In this document: one piece after another, positions 1 to 10,460 of the stretch
Position numbering within the stretch: position 1 is the stretch's first letter
Layout of the letters: every line of letters starts with the position of its first letter
Assembly: GCF_000620165.1 (NCBI RefSeq)
Contig: NZ_JHVN01000005.1
Location: 62,001 to 126,000 of the forward strand
Source: Anoxybacillus tepidamans PS2
Lineage (GTDB): Bacteria; Bacillota; Bacilli; Bacillales; Anoxybacillaceae
Length of the DNA stretch: 64,000 nt
Direction: 5' to 3'
The notes under the pieces: generated by a model
Told to the model about the DNA's origin: nothing
The model's input: only the letters and a program-made list of their open reading frames with translations
Database searches by the model: none
Program-made: the position numbers and the translations under genes

Positions 1-13
1 TAAATTATCGAAG

Positions 14-47
14 AAAAAGCCGATTTCAGCTGTTGAAATCGGCTTTT
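14..47. terminator. Terminator at the mecA 3' end
   Basis: A 13-bp stem (AAAGCCGATTTCA paired with TGAAATCGGCTTT) has a short loop and a T-run on the minus-strand side. It overlaps the mecA stop codon and is symmetrical enough to work on both strands. Confidence 0.85.
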
Positions 48-729
48 ACTTTAGAGGAAAATGTTGAGCCAGTGTCGCTAAGGCGTTGTCACTAATAATC
101 TCTTTTCCGTATTCTTCTAATCGATAAATCGTTAATTGCGAATCAATTCCATACTCAAGCAATAGGCTTAACCAGTTATCAATTTCGTGCTCTGTATACG
201 TCTCGTCAAATTCAACAAATAAATAATAGCGTCCTTCAAATTGGAACAAACGGTTCCCTACGTGTGTAAAATCAGCGCGATGAGCCAGCGAAATCAAGTC
301 CTCAATATCTTTGAAGAAAATAGTAAAATGAAGGACCTCATCCTCGTCTTCATCCTCATCTGTTAATATATCATTGCCACGCTGTACGTGAAAATGATGG
401 TCAAGAATCTCTTCGATTTTATCGTCCACTGGAAACTCGCGTAATTTGTCTTCTGGAAGCGGAAGTTCCAATTTGCTGCCGTCTTTGGACAGTTGCGCTT
501 TTGTAACGAGTACTTCCAATCCTTTATCAAGCGCTTGCACTTGAATCCAAAGCGGTCCTTCAAGCGAAAAATCGCCTTCGTTGTGAACTTCATCCATCAT
601 TTCCCAGAATAATTCTTCGCTTCGTTCACGGTTATACCAAATTTCTTCGCGATCAAAGCCGCGCTCCTCTATATCAACATAAGAAATATAAAACTTGACC
701 GTATGTTCGTTGATGCGTTCCATTTCCAT
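46..729 (-). CDS. mecA: Adaptor protein MecA for ClpC
   Basis: MecA is the cytoplasmic adaptor that delivers ComK, Spx and other substrates to the ClpC–ClpP protease. The 227-residue length matches the family. The N-terminus (MEMERINEHTVKFYISY) and the segment YNRERSEELFWEMMDEVH are the conserved substrate-binding N-domain. An acidic linker (DEDEDEDEV, about residues 122–130) leads to the C-terminal ClpC-binding domain, which contains FEGRYYLFVEF. It is read away from yjbE, and its known substrate gene spxA lies 0.9 kb away, as in B. subtilis. The gene ends in its own terminator. The family assignment is firm; the substrates are inferred from B. subtilis. Confidence 0.97.
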   Translation of the reverse strand: MEMERINEHTVKFYISYVDIEERGFDREEIWYNRERSEELFWEMMDEVHNEGDFSLEGPLWIQVQALDKGLEVLVTKAQLSKDGSKLELPLPEDKLREFPVDDKIEEILDHHFHVQRGNDILTDEDEDEDEVLHFTIFFKDIEDLISLAHRADFTHVGNRLFQFEGRYYLFVEFDETYTEHEIDNWLSLLLEYGIDSQLTIYRLEEYGKEIISDNALATLAQHFPLK

Positions 730-922
730 TTGCCAACTCTCCCTTCTACAAGACTGAATTTGAAGGGACTTTTTTACCCCCGAAAGGCTATGCCTTGTAC
801 TTCTATTTTATGATAAAAAACGCAAGAAGGGAAATAAAAAAACCCCCATTTTAAAAAAATAGTGATGAAATGAAACATGTCCTACTATAATGATGATGAA
901 AAAGAGGAAAAGAGGGACATGA

Positions 923-1594
923 ATGACGAGCGACTATATAACTTCCATTCTTCTCATCATCGGCATCGATATCGTTCTTGGCGGAGATAATGCTGTAGTG
1001 ATCGCTTTAGCAAGCCGGAATTTACCCGAACATAAGCGAAATGCAGCGATTATTCTTGGAACATCATTAGCTATTATCGTTCGAATTTTGCTGACAGCAA
1101 CAGTCGTCATCTTATTAAAAATTCCATTTTTACAACTTATAGGCGGATGCATGCTGCTATGGATTTCTCTAAAACTTCTAATTCAAAAAGATGAAGCACC
1201 TGCACATATCCAGTCGGAAACTTCGCTTTGGAAAGCGGTGCAGACCATCGTGACAGCAGATATTCTCATGGGATTGGATAACGTCATTGCAATTGCTGGG
1301 GCAGCGGATGGTCATGCTTCTCTCGTCGTATTTGGATTCCTTTTTTCTGTTCCGATTATCATTTTGGGCAGCAAATTTATTCTTTATTCAATGGAGCGCT
1401 ATCCTTTTCTTATTTATGTCGGCGCTGCTCTATTGGCTTACACAGCGGGAAAAATGATCGTCGCGGAACAACGGGTTCGCCATTTATACGACAGAGTGAG
1501 CTCTTTATCATCCATCCTTCCATTTATCACTGCTCTTGTCATTGTGATTATTGGAAAAATAGTGAATGGACGGAAGCATCATCGTTGGACATAA
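923..1594 (+). CDS. yjbE: TerC-family integral membrane protein (YjbE-like)
   Basis: This 223-residue protein consists almost entirely of hydrophobic helices (about seven). It carries the TerC-family signature twice, as IDIVLGGDNAVVIALA near residue 15 and ADILMGLDNVIAIAG near residue 115; these acidic Asp-Asn pairs are thought to line a metal path. Relatives in Bacillus act in manganese export or loading of exported enzymes, so a metal-ion transport role is likely but not proven for YjbE. The ATG at 923 follows GAGGGACATGA. It lies between mecA and spxA as in B. subtilis and converges on spxA across a shared terminator. Confidence 0.9.
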   Translation: MTSDYITSILLIIGIDIVLGGDNAVVIALASRNLPEHKRNAAIILGTSLAIIVRILLTATVVILLKIPFLQLIGGCMLLWISLKLLIQKDEAPAHIQSETSLWKAVQTIVTADILMGLDNVIAIAGAADGHASLVVFGFLFSVPIIILGSKFILYSMERYPFLIYVGAALLAYTAGKMIVAEQRVRHLYDRVSSLSSILPFITALVIVIIGKIVNGRKHHRWT

Positions 1595-1608
1595 AACTTG
1601 TGAGGATA

Positions 1609-1646
1609 AAAAACTTCTACATGGAAAGCCCATGTAGAAGTTTTTT
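1609..1646. terminator. Bidirectional terminator between yjbE and spxA
   Basis: A perfect stem (ACTTCTACATGG and its complement) with a four-base loop is flanked by A-run and T-run, so it can end both convergent transcripts. It touches the spxA stop codon. Confidence 0.9.
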
Positions 1647-2043
1647 ATTGATTTACAAGACGTTGTGCTTCGCGAAGCTGATAAGCACGCACTTTGCGCG
1701 GCAAAAAGCGGCGAATTTCATCTTCGTTATATCCAACTTGCAGCCGCTTCTCATCTAAGATAATCGGTCTTCTTAAAATACCTGGATATTTTTGGATAAT
1801 TTCATATAAATCCTGAAGCGGCAGCGACTCGAGATTTATATTTAGTTTTTGGAAAATTTTAGATCTAGTAGAAATAATTTCATCCGTTCCTGTCTCGGTC
1901 ATTCGTAAAATTTCTTTAATTTCCTCGATCGTCAACGGCTCGGAAAAAATATTTCGTTCAACGTAAGGAATATCATGCTGTTCTAGCCATGCTTTGGCTT
2001 TGCGGCACGATGTGCAGCTCGGCGACGTATACAATGTAACCAT
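1645..2043 (-). CDS. spxA: Redox-sensing transcriptional regulator Spx
   Basis: Spx binds the RNA polymerase alpha C-terminal domain and switches on thiol-stress genes while blocking activator-dependent transcription. The 132-residue length fits the ArsC-like Spx family. The redox CxxC switch is visible at residues 10–13 (SCTSCRKA), and the segment [13 protein letters not shown] precedes the central helix of the family. The ATG follows AAAGGAGAG. In B. subtilis Spx is degraded by ClpXP and is a MecA-bound protein; mecA lies downstream here. A good minus-strand -10 lies about 110 bases upstream. Confidence 0.97.
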   Translation of the reverse strand: MVTLYTSPSCTSCRKAKAWLEQHDIPYVERNIFSEPLTIEEIKEILRMTETGTDEIISTRSKIFQKLNINLESLPLQDLYEIIQKYPGILRRPIILDEKRLQVGYNEDEIRRFLPRKVRAYQLREAQRLVNQ

Positions 2044-2394
2044 AAGTTACCCACTCTCCTTTAACAGGATGAATTGCCCTGCTTATATATGAACAACTAT
2101 AAAATCTTGCTAGTCATACTAATATCTAAATTGAAATGACTTTTATGTTGTATATTATACAATAAAATTGACCGGAAAGGTATACTTTTTAAACATGAGC
2201 CTTCACAACAAATCATTTTATTGATGAATATTTAATTATACCATGTAAATTCTTTAAGTGTAAACGTATCTGAAAAAAAGTAAATGCGCACTTTTCCTAA
2301 ATAGTGAGAATTTTCTTTCGGATGCTTCCCAATGAAAGAAAAATCATCTACAATTAAAGATAAGGATATCGTGCCAATATGGGAGGAATTATAT
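2044..2394. other. Intergenic region between spxA and a small membrane-protein gene
   Basis: About 350 AT-rich bases with no convincing gene. It holds the spxA leader: a minus-strand TATAAT at 2154–2159, with a poor -35. It should also hold the promoter of the plus-strand gene at 2395; a TACAAT at about 2350 is possible but has no good -35. The open frames here look like chance. Confidence 0.5.
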
Positions 2395-2586
2395 ATGGGG
2401 CAATATTTTATTGATTTAGTGGTTGTTGGAATACTTATCATTGGCATAACCGCATTAATGGGAGTGTTCGCTAACAGCATCGGTGAATACATCTTCGGTG
2501 GCTCAAAACGATCGGAACATGTTCGTCAAACAATGAAAACTCAAACAGGCTGGAATTTTGTTGGCGGAAGAAAAATCTCGAGATAA
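2395..2586 (+). CDS. Small single-span membrane protein, unknown function
   Basis: A 63-residue protein begins at the ATG at 2395, preceded by a clear ribosome binding site (GGGAGGAATTAT); a longer frame upstream lacks one. Residues 5–26 form one hydrophobic helix (FIDLVVVGILIIGITALMGV). The tail is short and basic and ends GGRKISR. I do not recognise the family. It occupies the place of yjbC/yjbB in B. subtilis but resembles neither. Its stop codon lies inside its own terminator, which supports a real single-gene transcript. Confidence 0.6.
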   Translation: MGQYFIDLVVVGILIIGITALMGVFANSIGEYIFGGSKRSEHVRQTMKTQTGWNFVGGRKISR

Positions 2587-2604
2587 AAGCTCGAGATTTT
2601 TTAT
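2572..2604 (+). terminator. Terminator of the small membrane-protein gene
   Basis: The stem AAATCTCGAG pairs with CTCGAGATTT around a seven-base loop that contains the stop codon, followed by T6. Confidence 0.85.
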
Positions 2605-2658
2605 AATGCACATAGTCAATTTTATAAAAATAATTTATAACAATTCATAAATATGCAT

Positions 2659-2688
2659 AAAAAAAGATCTCTCGAGCCGAGAGATCAA
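2659..2688 (-). terminator. Terminator of the opp operon
   Basis: The stem GATCTCTCG pairs with CGAGAGATC, followed on the minus strand by a run of seven T. It overlaps the oppF stop codon. Confidence 0.85.
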
Positions 2689-3623
2689 CTATAAATTTCT
2701 TTATATTTCTTATACTCTTCCTCAGAACACAAGACAAAATGTCCAGGTGTAATTTCGCGAAATTCCAGCACTTCTCCTTCTTTGTAGTTATGCTGTGACG
2801 GGTCATAAATGGTACGTCTGCGCACTCGCTCCGTTTCAGGATCTGGAAGAGGAATCGCTGAAAGAAGCGCTTTTGTATAAGGATGAATTGGATTGCGGTA
2901 CAACTCTTCTGCTTCCGCCAACTCAACCATTCTGCCAAAATACATGACACCGATGCGGTCGCTAATGTACTTAACCATCGAAAGATCGTGGGCAATGAAC
3001 AAATACGTTAATCCTTTTTCGCGTTGCAGCCTTTTCATTAAGTTGACAACCTGCGCTTGTATCGATACGTCAAGCGCTGAAATCGGCTCGTCGGCAATAA
3101 TAAACTCCGGTTCAACCGCCAAAGCGCGGGCAATTCCGATGCGTTGACGCTGACCGCCGGAAAATTCATGCGGATAGCGGTTCGCATGCTCCCGGTTCAG
3201 TCCGACCGTCTCAAGCAGTTCGTATACGCGCTTCATGCGCTCTTCTTTCGTTTTCGCAAGGCCGTGAATATCGATGCCTTCTGCGATAATATCAGCAACT
3301 GTCATACGCGGATTTAGAGAGGCGTATGGATCTTGGAAAATCATTTGCATTTTCCGTTTTAGCGTCTTTAATTCCTTCGATGATTTTTTTCCGTGGACGC
3401 TGACACCATTAAATAACACTTCGCCGCTCGTTGCTTCGTATAAACCGATGATCGTCCGTCCAGTCGTCGATTTGCCGCATCCCGATTCACCAACAAGTCC
3501 AAGCGTTTCACCTTTATAAATATCAAACGTGACACCGTCAACCGCTTTGACAACTTGTCCGTGCCCTACATTGAAATGCTGCTTTAGATTTTTAACCTCA
3601 ATCAATTTTTGTTTTTCTGCCAT
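2685..3623 (-). CDS. oppF: Oligopeptide ABC transporter ATP-binding protein OppF
   Basis: One of two ATPases that power oligopeptide import by the OppBC channel at the inner face of the membrane. Walker A (GESGCGKST) is at residues 45–53, the ABC signature is [15 protein letters not shown], and Walker B is FIIADEP. The C-terminal extension [19 protein letters not shown] is typical of the peptide/nickel subfamily. The ATG at 3623 suits the SD AAAGGAGAG; a GTG nine bases earlier is too close to it. It is the last gene of oppABCDF, and its start region overlaps the oppD 3' end. Confidence 0.95.
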   Translation of the reverse strand: MAEKQKLIEVKNLKQHFNVGHGQVVKAVDGVTFDIYKGETLGLVGESGCGKSTTGRTIIGLYEATSGEVLFNGVSVHGKKSSKELKTLKRKMQMIFQDPYASLNPRMTVADIIAEGIDIHGLAKTKEERMKRVYELLETVGLNREHANRYPHEFSGGQRQRIGIARALAVEPEFIIADEPISALDVSIQAQVVNLMKRLQREKGLTYLFIAHDLSMVKYISDRIGVMYFGRMVELAEAEELYRNPIHPYTKALLSAIPLPDPETERVRRRTIYDPSQHNYKEGEVLEFREITPGHFVLCSEEEYKKYKEIYS

Positions 3624-3624
3624 T

Positions 3625-4692
3625 TCACTCACTCTCCTTTACGATAATTGGTTGTGGGTAGTTAGAGGAGAGCTTGCGCAAACGTTTTTTCACTGCCTCA
3701 GGCGGCTCTACTTTCGGCGCATCCGGATGAAGCAGCCACGTTGCTGCATAGTGCGTATCGGAAATTTTAAACATCGGCGGTTCTAATTCAAAATCAATTT
3801 TCATCGCATATGGATTTCGCGGTGCGAATCCATCCCCTTTTGGCGGGTTTGTCAAATCTGGAGGCGACCCTGGAATCGCAGCCAACTCTGATTTATCATC
3901 GCTATCAAGGCTTGGCATGGAAGCTAATAGTCCCCACGTGTAAGGATGTCTTGGGTCATAAAAAATTTCATCGACCGTTCCCATCTCGACAATTTTACCC
4001 GCATACATGACCGCTACCCGATCAGCCACATTGGCGACTACACCCAAATCGTGAGTAATAAAAATAATGGATGTTCCTGTTTTTTTCTGCAAATCTTTCA
4101 TCAACTCTAAAATTTGCGCCTGAATTGTTACGTCCAGAGCCGTTGTTGGCTCATCGGCAATCAAAAGCTTCGGATTCGACGCTAACGCAACGGCGATCAT
4201 CGCCCGTTGTCTCATCCCCCCAGAAAATTCATGAGGGTATTGATTGACACGTTTTTCTGGCATCGGAATACCAACAAGGCGCAATAATTCAATTGCCCGC
4301 TCTTTTGCGGCTGATTTATCCATTTTTAAATGCTTCGTTAACACTTCCATGATCTGATGTCCGACTTTCATCGTTGGGTTTAACGATGTCATCGGATCTT
4401 GGAAAATCATTCCGATATCTTTACCGCGAATGGCTTCCATTTCTTTATCCGTTTTCTTTACGAGATCTTCCCCGTTAAAAATGATTTGCCCATTTTTAAT
4501 TCTTCCAGGCGGAGTCGGTATTAAGCGCATAATCGTTTGCGATGTCACACTTTTTCCTGAACCTGACTCACCGACGATTGCCAATGTTTCCCCTTTATTT
4601 AAATGAAAGCTTACGCCACGGACAGCTTGTACCTCGCCACCGTACGTTTGGAATGAAACTTCTAAATTTTTTACTTCTAATAGCTTTTCCAT
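3625..4692 (-). CDS. oppD: Oligopeptide ABC transporter ATP-binding protein OppD
   Basis: Second ATPase of the oligopeptide importer, 355 residues. Walker A (GESGSGKSV) is at residues 41–49, the signature is [16 protein letters not shown], and Walker B is [12 protein letters not shown]. The C-terminal oligopeptide-subfamily extension is present ([15 protein letters not shown]). The ATG follows a GGGGTGAAG ribosome binding site. It sits between oppC and oppF with almost no spacing, as expected for a coupled operon. Confidence 0.95.
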   Translation of the reverse strand: MEKLLEVKNLEVSFQTYGGEVQAVRGVSFHLNKGETLAIVGESGSGKSVTSQTIMRLIPTPPGRIKNGQIIFNGEDLVKKTDKEMEAIRGKDIGMIFQDPMTSLNPTMKVGHQIMEVLTKHLKMDKSAAKERAIELLRLVGIPMPEKRVNQYPHEFSGGMRQRAMIAVALASNPKLLIADEPTTALDVTIQAQILELMKDLQKKTGTSIIFITHDLGVVANVADRVAVMYAGKIVEMGTVDEIFYDPRHPYTWGLLASMPSLDSDDKSELAAIPGSPPDLTNPPKGDGFAPRNPYAMKIDFELEPPMFKISDTHYAATWLLHPDAPKVEPPEAVKKRLRKLSSNYPQPIIVKESE

Positions 4693-4703
4693 GTCTTCAC
4701 CCC

Positions 4704-5621
4704 TTACTTACGCAATCTTGGATCTAGTGCATCACGCAAACCGTCTCCAACTACGTTAAATGCAAAAATCGTTAAGCAAATAAATGTAGCTGGGAAGAAT
4801 AGACGCCATGGATAATATTGCAGTGCTTGCACGCCTTCAGATGCCATTGTTCCCCAGCTTGCTAAAGGCTGCGGCACCCCAAGGCCTAAGTAGCTTAAAA
4901 ATGCTTCTGTGAAAATCGCAGATGGAATCGATAATGTAAGTGTGACAAGAATCGGCCCCATCGCATTTGGAATCAAGTGTCTAAACATGATTCTCGATGT
5001 ATTGGCGCCAAGCGTTTGCGCCGCTAGCACATACTCTTGATTTTTCAACTGCAATACTTGGCCGCGAACAATGCGCGCCATGTTAATCCAACCAGTAATT
5101 GTCATGGCTAAGATCATCGTTCCTAAACCTTGTCCTAAAACAACCATCAATATAATAACTAAAAGTAAGTAAGGAACAGCCCATAAAATATCGGCGATAC
5201 GCATCATGACTTCGTCCGTTTTGCCGCCTCGAAGTCCGGCAATACCGCCCCAAATAACCCCAATGCATAAGTCAATAAGCGCGGCTGCCAAACCGATAAA
5301 TAAGGAGATGCGCGCTCCGTACCACGTACGTGTGAACACATCGCGGCCAAGGTCATCTGTGCCAAACCAATGTTTCGCTGAAGGCGGCTGGTTTGTGTTC
5401 ATAAGATCGTTTGTCGCATAATCATACTTCGTCATATGCGGGCCGAAGATGGCCATGAACACTAAAATGATTAAGATTACTAGGCCAAACATCGCTAATT
5501 TATTTTTACGGAAGCGTATGGAAACATCTTTCCAATAAGAAAGGCTCGGTTTTGATATTTTTTCCGCTTCACTAAGCTCAGCTCTTACTGGCTGAAACAT
5601 CTCTTTTGGAATTTGCTGCAT
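4704..5621 (-). CDS. oppC: Oligopeptide ABC transporter permease OppC
   Basis: Inner-membrane channel subunit of 305 residues. After a cytoplasmic N-terminus it shows a first span (LAMFGLVILIILVFMAIFG), the OppC_N domain, and the binding-protein-dependent permease domain. The EAA-type loop (LAAQTLGANTSRIMFRHLIPN) contacts the ATPases. The ATG lies two bases past the oppB stop, with the SD AAGGAGAG inside oppB. It pairs with OppB to form the peptide path. Confidence 0.95.
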   Translation of the reverse strand: MQQIPKEMFQPVRAELSEAEKISKPSLSYWKDVSIRFRKNKLAMFGLVILIILVFMAIFGPHMTKYDYATNDLMNTNQPPSAKHWFGTDDLGRDVFTRTWYGARISLFIGLAAALIDLCIGVIWGGIAGLRGGKTDEVMMRIADILWAVPYLLLVIILMVVLGQGLGTMILAMTITGWINMARIVRGQVLQLKNQEYVLAAQTLGANTSRIMFRHLIPNAMGPILVTLTLSIPSAIFTEAFLSYLGLGVPQPLASWGTMASEGVQALQYYPWRLFFPATFICLTIFAFNVVGDGLRDALDPRLRK

Positions 5622-5623
5622 GA

Positions 5624-6559
5624 TTACTCTCCTTTCTTGCCACCGGCTAACTTAATGCGAGGGTCAATAAAGCCGTACGCAATGTCCACAAGAAGAACGG
5701 CCGCTAATAACAGAATGCTGTAAAACACGGTAACTCCCATGATCGTTGTATAGTCACGGTTGGAAATGCTTAATACGAATTGGCTTCCGAGACCAGGAAT
5801 GCCGAAGATTTTTTCAATGACAAAACTTCCTGTTAAAACCCCTGCAGACAAAGGTCCAAGATATGTTACAACCGGTAACAGCGCATTGCGAATCGCGTGC
5901 TTCACTGTAATTTGCCCTTTCGAGAGCCCTTTCGCCTTCGCGGTGCGAATATAATCATTGCTTAATACCTCTAGCATACTTGAGCGAGTCAGACGGGCAA
6001 TAAACGCCATCGGTGTCGCCGCAAGAGCTAACGCCGGTAATACCGTATGCTGTAATGACTCCCAACGAGCCACTGGAAACAGTTCGAGCTTAATGGCTAA
6101 GAAATATTGCAGAGCCGATGCCATAATGAAACTCGGAACCGATATGCCGAGCACGGCAAAAACCATGGCCCCATAATCTGGCCATTTATTATGATTCAAT
6201 GCCGCAATAATTCCTAGTAAAATACCAATGCTAACCGCTAGCAATAAAGCTTCCATTCCAAGAAAAAAAGAAACAGGAAATCCTTCGTTAATTAGGTCGT
6301 TCACAGTTTGTCCTTTATATTTAAAGGAAGGACCAAAATCCCACTTCGCCACCGAAACTAAATAATCGAAATATTGATTATACCACGGACGATCTAATCC
6401 ATAATACTCATTTAAATTTTTCTCAATTTCAGGCGGCAGCTTTTTCTCACCGGAAAAAGGTCCCCCCGGTACGGCTCTCATTAAGAAGAAAGTAGCTGTA
6501 ACAATCAAAAAAAGCGATACAAGCATATAAAGCAACCGTCTGCTTATATACCGTAACAT
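5624..6559 (-). CDS. oppB: Oligopeptide ABC transporter permease OppB
   Basis: Channel subunit of 311 residues. It starts with the typical [12 protein letters not shown] segment and a first span, then [12 protein letters not shown], which is characteristic of the family. Further membrane spans and the EAA loop ([25 protein letters not shown]) complete the permease domain. A strong GGAGGTG ribosome binding site precedes the ATG. It is separated from oppA by a stem-loop that probably lowers expression relative to the binding protein. Confidence 0.95.
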   Translation of the reverse strand: MLRYISRRLLYMLVSLFLIVTATFFLMRAVPGGPFSGEKKLPPEIEKNLNEYYGLDRPWYNQYFDYLVSVAKWDFGPSFKYKGQTVNDLINEGFPVSFFLGMEALLLAVSIGILLGIIAALNHNKWPDYGAMVFAVLGISVPSFIMASALQYFLAIKLELFPVARWESLQHTVLPALALAATPMAFIARLTRSSMLEVLSNDYIRTAKAKGLSKGQITVKHAIRNALLPVVTYLGPLSAGVLTGSFVIEKIFGIPGLGSQFVLSISNRDYTTIMGVTVFYSILLLAAVLLVDIAYGFIDPRIKLAGGKKGE

Positions 6560-6602
6560 ATTGCAACACCTCCATTTTTTACAAATCCTCTATATCGTGA
6601 AA

Positions 6603-6636
6603 TGAAGGTATATGGGAAAACTCCCATATACCTTCA
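6603..6636 (-). terminator. Intra-operon stem-loop between oppA and oppB
   Basis: A 14–15 bp near-perfect inverted repeat (TGAAGGTATATGGGA and its complement) with a four-to-five-base loop. No long T-run follows, so it is better read as a partial terminator or mRNA-stabilising hairpin that sets a high oppA to oppBCDF ratio. Confidence 0.7.
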
Positions 6637-6649
6637 ATCATTCAGCTTC

Positions 6650-8290
6650 TTATTCAAAGTATGCCCATCTGAATTGAACGTCGCCAAGACCGGATACTTC
6701 TACGCCTTTTAAGTTGTCTTTTTGCACCCAAGTGTTTGTGTAGAAGTAGACTGGCGCGACTGGAAGCTCATCCATTAGGATTGCTTCTGCGTCTTTAAGC
6801 ATTTGTTTACGTTTTTCTGGGTCAGATTGTTTTTGAGAATCGATTAACAATTGTTTATATTTTGGATTTTCCCAGTTTGTATCGTTGTTACCGCCTTTTT
6901 TGTCGCGGAACAACTCTAAGAAGTTGATCGGATCGTTGAAGTCGCCTAACCAACCCATACGGCCAACTTGATAGTCGCCGGAATGCAACTTGTCGATATA
7001 TACGTTCCATTCAGCATTTTCAAGTTTTACATTGATGCCTAAATTTTTCTTCCACATGTCTTGGATCGCTTGAGCAATCTTCGCATGCGCATCGTTTGTA
7101 TTAAATGAATATGTGATTGGCGGCAGGTCTTTAACATCTTTTAAGCCAAGCTCTTGCAGACCTTTTTGCAAATATTCTTTTGCTTTTTCCACATCGTTAT
7201 CTTTGAAATATCCCTTTTTGTTTTCAGGGAACATTGTTGGCGGCACAGCAGCCATCGCTGGAATTTGTTCGCCTTTTGTCACGTTTTCAACAAGCGCTTT
7301 GCGGTCGATTGCATATGTGAGCGCCTTGCGGATATTTACGTTGTTGAACGGTGGTTTTTCAGTGTTGAACTTTAACCAGTACGTACCAGCAATCGGTTGA
7401 ACGTGCAATTTACCTTCTTTCTTTAACTGCGGTAAAGAATCCGTCGGCAATTGGCCAGTAGGCATACCTGCCCAATCTAGCTCTCCGTTATTAAACATGG
7501 AAAGCTCAGTATTGTCATCATTGACCATTGCCATATCAATTTTTGTAAGTTTTACGTTCTTAGCATCCCAATAGTTTTCGTTCTTTTCAAGAACGATTTT
7601 GTTGTTATGCTCCCAAGACACCATTTTGAATGGTCCGTTAGAAGTGTAGTCAGGACCAGCGTTTTTGTACCAGTTTGGATTCTTTTGAGCGATTTTGCTG
7701 TTAACTGGATAGTAAGTATAGAACGCAGTTAGTTCTAAGAAATAAGGAGTTGGGTTTTCAAGCGTAACTTGCAATGTTTTGTCGTCGATCGCTTTTACGC
7801 CGACATCGTCCGCTTTTGCTTTGCCTTCGTTGTACGCTTGACCGTTCTTAATATAGTAAAGCTGATAAGCATATTGAGATTGGTTCTTCGGATCAAGCGC
7901 CCATTTCCAAGCGTATTCGAAGTCTTGCGCTGTCACTGGGTCGCCGTTCGTCCATTTTGCATCGCGCAATTTGAATGTGTAAGTTTTTAAGTCGTCAGAA
8001 ACTTCATAGCTTTCTGCTGCTGCCAATTGAGGTTTGCCGTCTTTGATAACCGTTAAACCTTCAAATGTTTGGCGCAACACAGTACCAGAAGTCGAGTCGT
8101 TCGCTAAACCTGGATGTAAAGAGAACGGCTCTGTTTTAATGTTCACGCGCAATTCTTGCGGAACGTTTGATTTTTTGTCCCCCGCTTTATTGTCGCCGGC
8201 TTCATCTTTTTTGTTAAAGCCGCCGCAAGCAGCAAGGAAAAGGCTCAAGATCAGCATAAGGCTGAATAAAAGTGATAGTCTTTTCTTCAA
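6650..8290 (-). CDS. oppA: Oligopeptide-binding lipoprotein OppA
   Basis: Extracytoplasmic lipoprotein that captures peptides and hands them to OppBC. Residues 1–21 are a lipoprotein signal, and the lipobox LFLAAC places the lipidated cysteine at about residue 22. A charged linker (NKKDEAGDNKAGDKK) follows, then the SBP_bac_5 fold with motifs such as TFKLRDAKWTNGDPVTAQDF and LRKALTYAID-like NIRKALTYAIDRKAL. The 546-residue length is typical. First gene of oppABCDF. A long AT-rich, structured leader precedes it, with a candidate cre site farther upstream. Confidence 0.96.
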   Translation of the reverse strand: MKKRLSLLFSLMLILSLFLAACGGFNKKDEAGDNKAGDKKSNVPQELRVNIKTEPFSLHPGLANDSTSGTVLRQTFEGLTVIKDGKPQLAAAESYEVSDDLKTYTFKLRDAKWTNGDPVTAQDFEYAWKWALDPKNQSQYAYQLYYIKNGQAYNEGKAKADDVGVKAIDDKTLQVTLENPTPYFLELTAFYTYYPVNSKIAQKNPNWYKNAGPDYTSNGPFKMVSWEHNNKIVLEKNENYWDAKNVKLTKIDMAMVNDDNTELSMFNNGELDWAGMPTGQLPTDSLPQLKKEGKLHVQPIAGTYWLKFNTEKPPFNNVNIRKALTYAIDRKALVENVTKGEQIPAMAAVPPTMFPENKKGYFKDNDVEKAKEYLQKGLQELGLKDVKDLPPITYSFNTNDAHAKIAQAIQDMWKKNLGINVKLENAEWNVYIDKLHSGDYQVGRMGWLGDFNDPINFLELFRDKKGGNNDTNWENPKYKQLLIDSQKQSDPEKRKQMLKDAEAILMDELPVAPVYFYTNTWVQKDNLKGVEVSGLGDVQFRWAYFE

Positions 8291-8955
8291 CGGATTTCCC
8301 CCCTATTAAAATTTTTTTATATCCAAAAGTCCTACGTTAAAACGCGGAACTTTTGTTACTAAATTCATATATCTGTGCAAACGTATGTACAAACCGCAAG
8401 CACTACAGATCCGCAGCCTTTTTCACCCTAAATAATCAACACACTATCAGCCAAACAAGACACAAATAGGACGATGGTAGCTTATTTTTGTTGATAAATT
8501 CCTTCTCTTGGAGCAGACCGCGGCGTCTGATTTATCAGAATATTTTACTCTAAACCTATTATAAACACTATTAATATACTTGAAAAGAATTTTTTTAAAA
8601 ATATTTTCGCCTTTTCTGAATTTTTAACCTGTTTCAATTGTTAATATAAATCCGTTTTTTGAGCCAATTAGCATTTTATAGTTTTTTTTGATAAATGTAA
8701 ATGAAAAAAATTAACAAAAACCAACAAAAAAATTTAAAGAATAAATATTTAAAGCGCTTACATTTTTATTCTTTTACTATCATGCCATCCCCCACAAACT
8801 ACTTAAGTTTTTTAGCTAAATTTCAATATTGAATGAATTCTCTTTTTTAAAATAATTTTTTATCTAAAAATATTAAGATAGTCTATCATAAAATATTCCA
8901 TATCGTTCGATTCTTTTAGCGCATTTTTGCAAAAATTATGTTTTATTTATGGATC
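8291..8955. promoter_or_regulatory. oppA upstream region and long leader
   Basis: About 660 AT-rich bases without a gene. On the minus strand a promoter-like pair TTTTCA (8581–8586), 17-bp spacer, TATAAT (8558–8563) would give a leader of about 260 nt before oppA. That leader contains a hairpin at about 8318–8350 (CAAAAGTTCC with GGACTTTTG) close to the ribosome binding site. A weak CodY-like match (four mismatches) lies at 8610–8624. The promoter assignment is by eye only. Confidence 0.45.
8749..8762 (-). promoter_or_regulatory. Candidate CcpA catabolite-responsive element upstream of oppA
   Basis: On the minus strand the 14-mer TGTAAGCGCTTTAA differs from the cre consensus TGWAARCGYTWNCW at one position. 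It lies about 190 bases upstream of the proposed oppA -10, so its effect on oppA is uncertain. Confidence 0.4.
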
Positions 8956-8984
8956 TTGCACAAATAGCATCCTTCATCTATAAT
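8956..8984 (+). promoter_or_regulatory. Sigma-A promoter of trpS
   Basis: TTGCAC (8956–8961), exactly 17 bases of spacer, then a perfect TATAAT (8979–8984). Transcription would begin near 8991 and run into the T-box leader. Confidence 0.8.
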
Positions 8985-8990
8985 AAAGCG

Positions 8991-9271
8991 CAAGTACAAA
9001 CATCATAAAAATATGCGATGAGAAAGAATAGTACATATTGTGATGCCTTCAGAGAGCTTGTGGCTGGTGGGAACAAGCGGCTAGCAATATGGAATGGGCT
9101 TTCGAGCATCCAAGCTGAACGAGTTAAGTAGGCTTCGGACGTACGCCTTGCGTTACAAAGGTGCCATGCAAAAATGCATGGATTAGAGTGATTGTACGTA
9201 TGGTACAATAACTAGGGTGGCAACGCGGTCTTATCGTCCCTAAATGATAGGGAGATAAGGCCTTTTTTATT
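8991..9271 (+). ncRNA. T-box riboswitch (tryptophan) before trpS
   Basis: A T-box leader senses uncharged tRNA and lets transcription pass when the amino acid is short. The T-box core AGGGTGGCAACGCG is at 9214–9227. A terminator hairpin (about 9226–9269) with T6 follows, and the core can pair with its 5' arm as the antiterminator. In Stem I the specifier context GAA-TGG-G puts a TGG tryptophan codon at 9095–9097, matching the downstream gene. Confidence 0.93.
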
Positions 9272-9282
9272 TAATTAAATAA

Positions 9283-10293
<1,011 letters not shown>

Positions 10294-10302
10294 ACACTAG
10301 CG

Positions 10303-10333
10303 AAAAAAGCAAGCCAATTGTGGCTTGCTTTTT
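10303..10333 (+). terminator. trpS terminator
   Basis: The stem AAAAAGCAAGCCA pairs with its complement around a short loop and ends in a T5 run. Confidence 0.9.
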
Positions 10334-10460
10334 AACATATTTCCTCCGAACATGAACGCTAATGGAATGTTCTATAAAGTAGGGGGACTAGGCCTGTTCC
10401 TACTCTGTCCCCGTCTTTTTCGTCTTAGCAGAAAAACGCTAAGTCATGCTTTTTTAAGTT

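Noticed and set aside
8610-8624. CodY-like box upstream of oppA
   Set aside because: Four mismatches to AATTTTCWGAAAATT in an AT-rich region is close to chance. Kept only as a remark in the oppA region entry.
10378-10404. Imperfect inverted repeat AGTAGG…TCCTACT downstream of trpS
   Set aside because: Short, interrupted, with no T-run at a useful distance, and not repeated elsewhere in the window.
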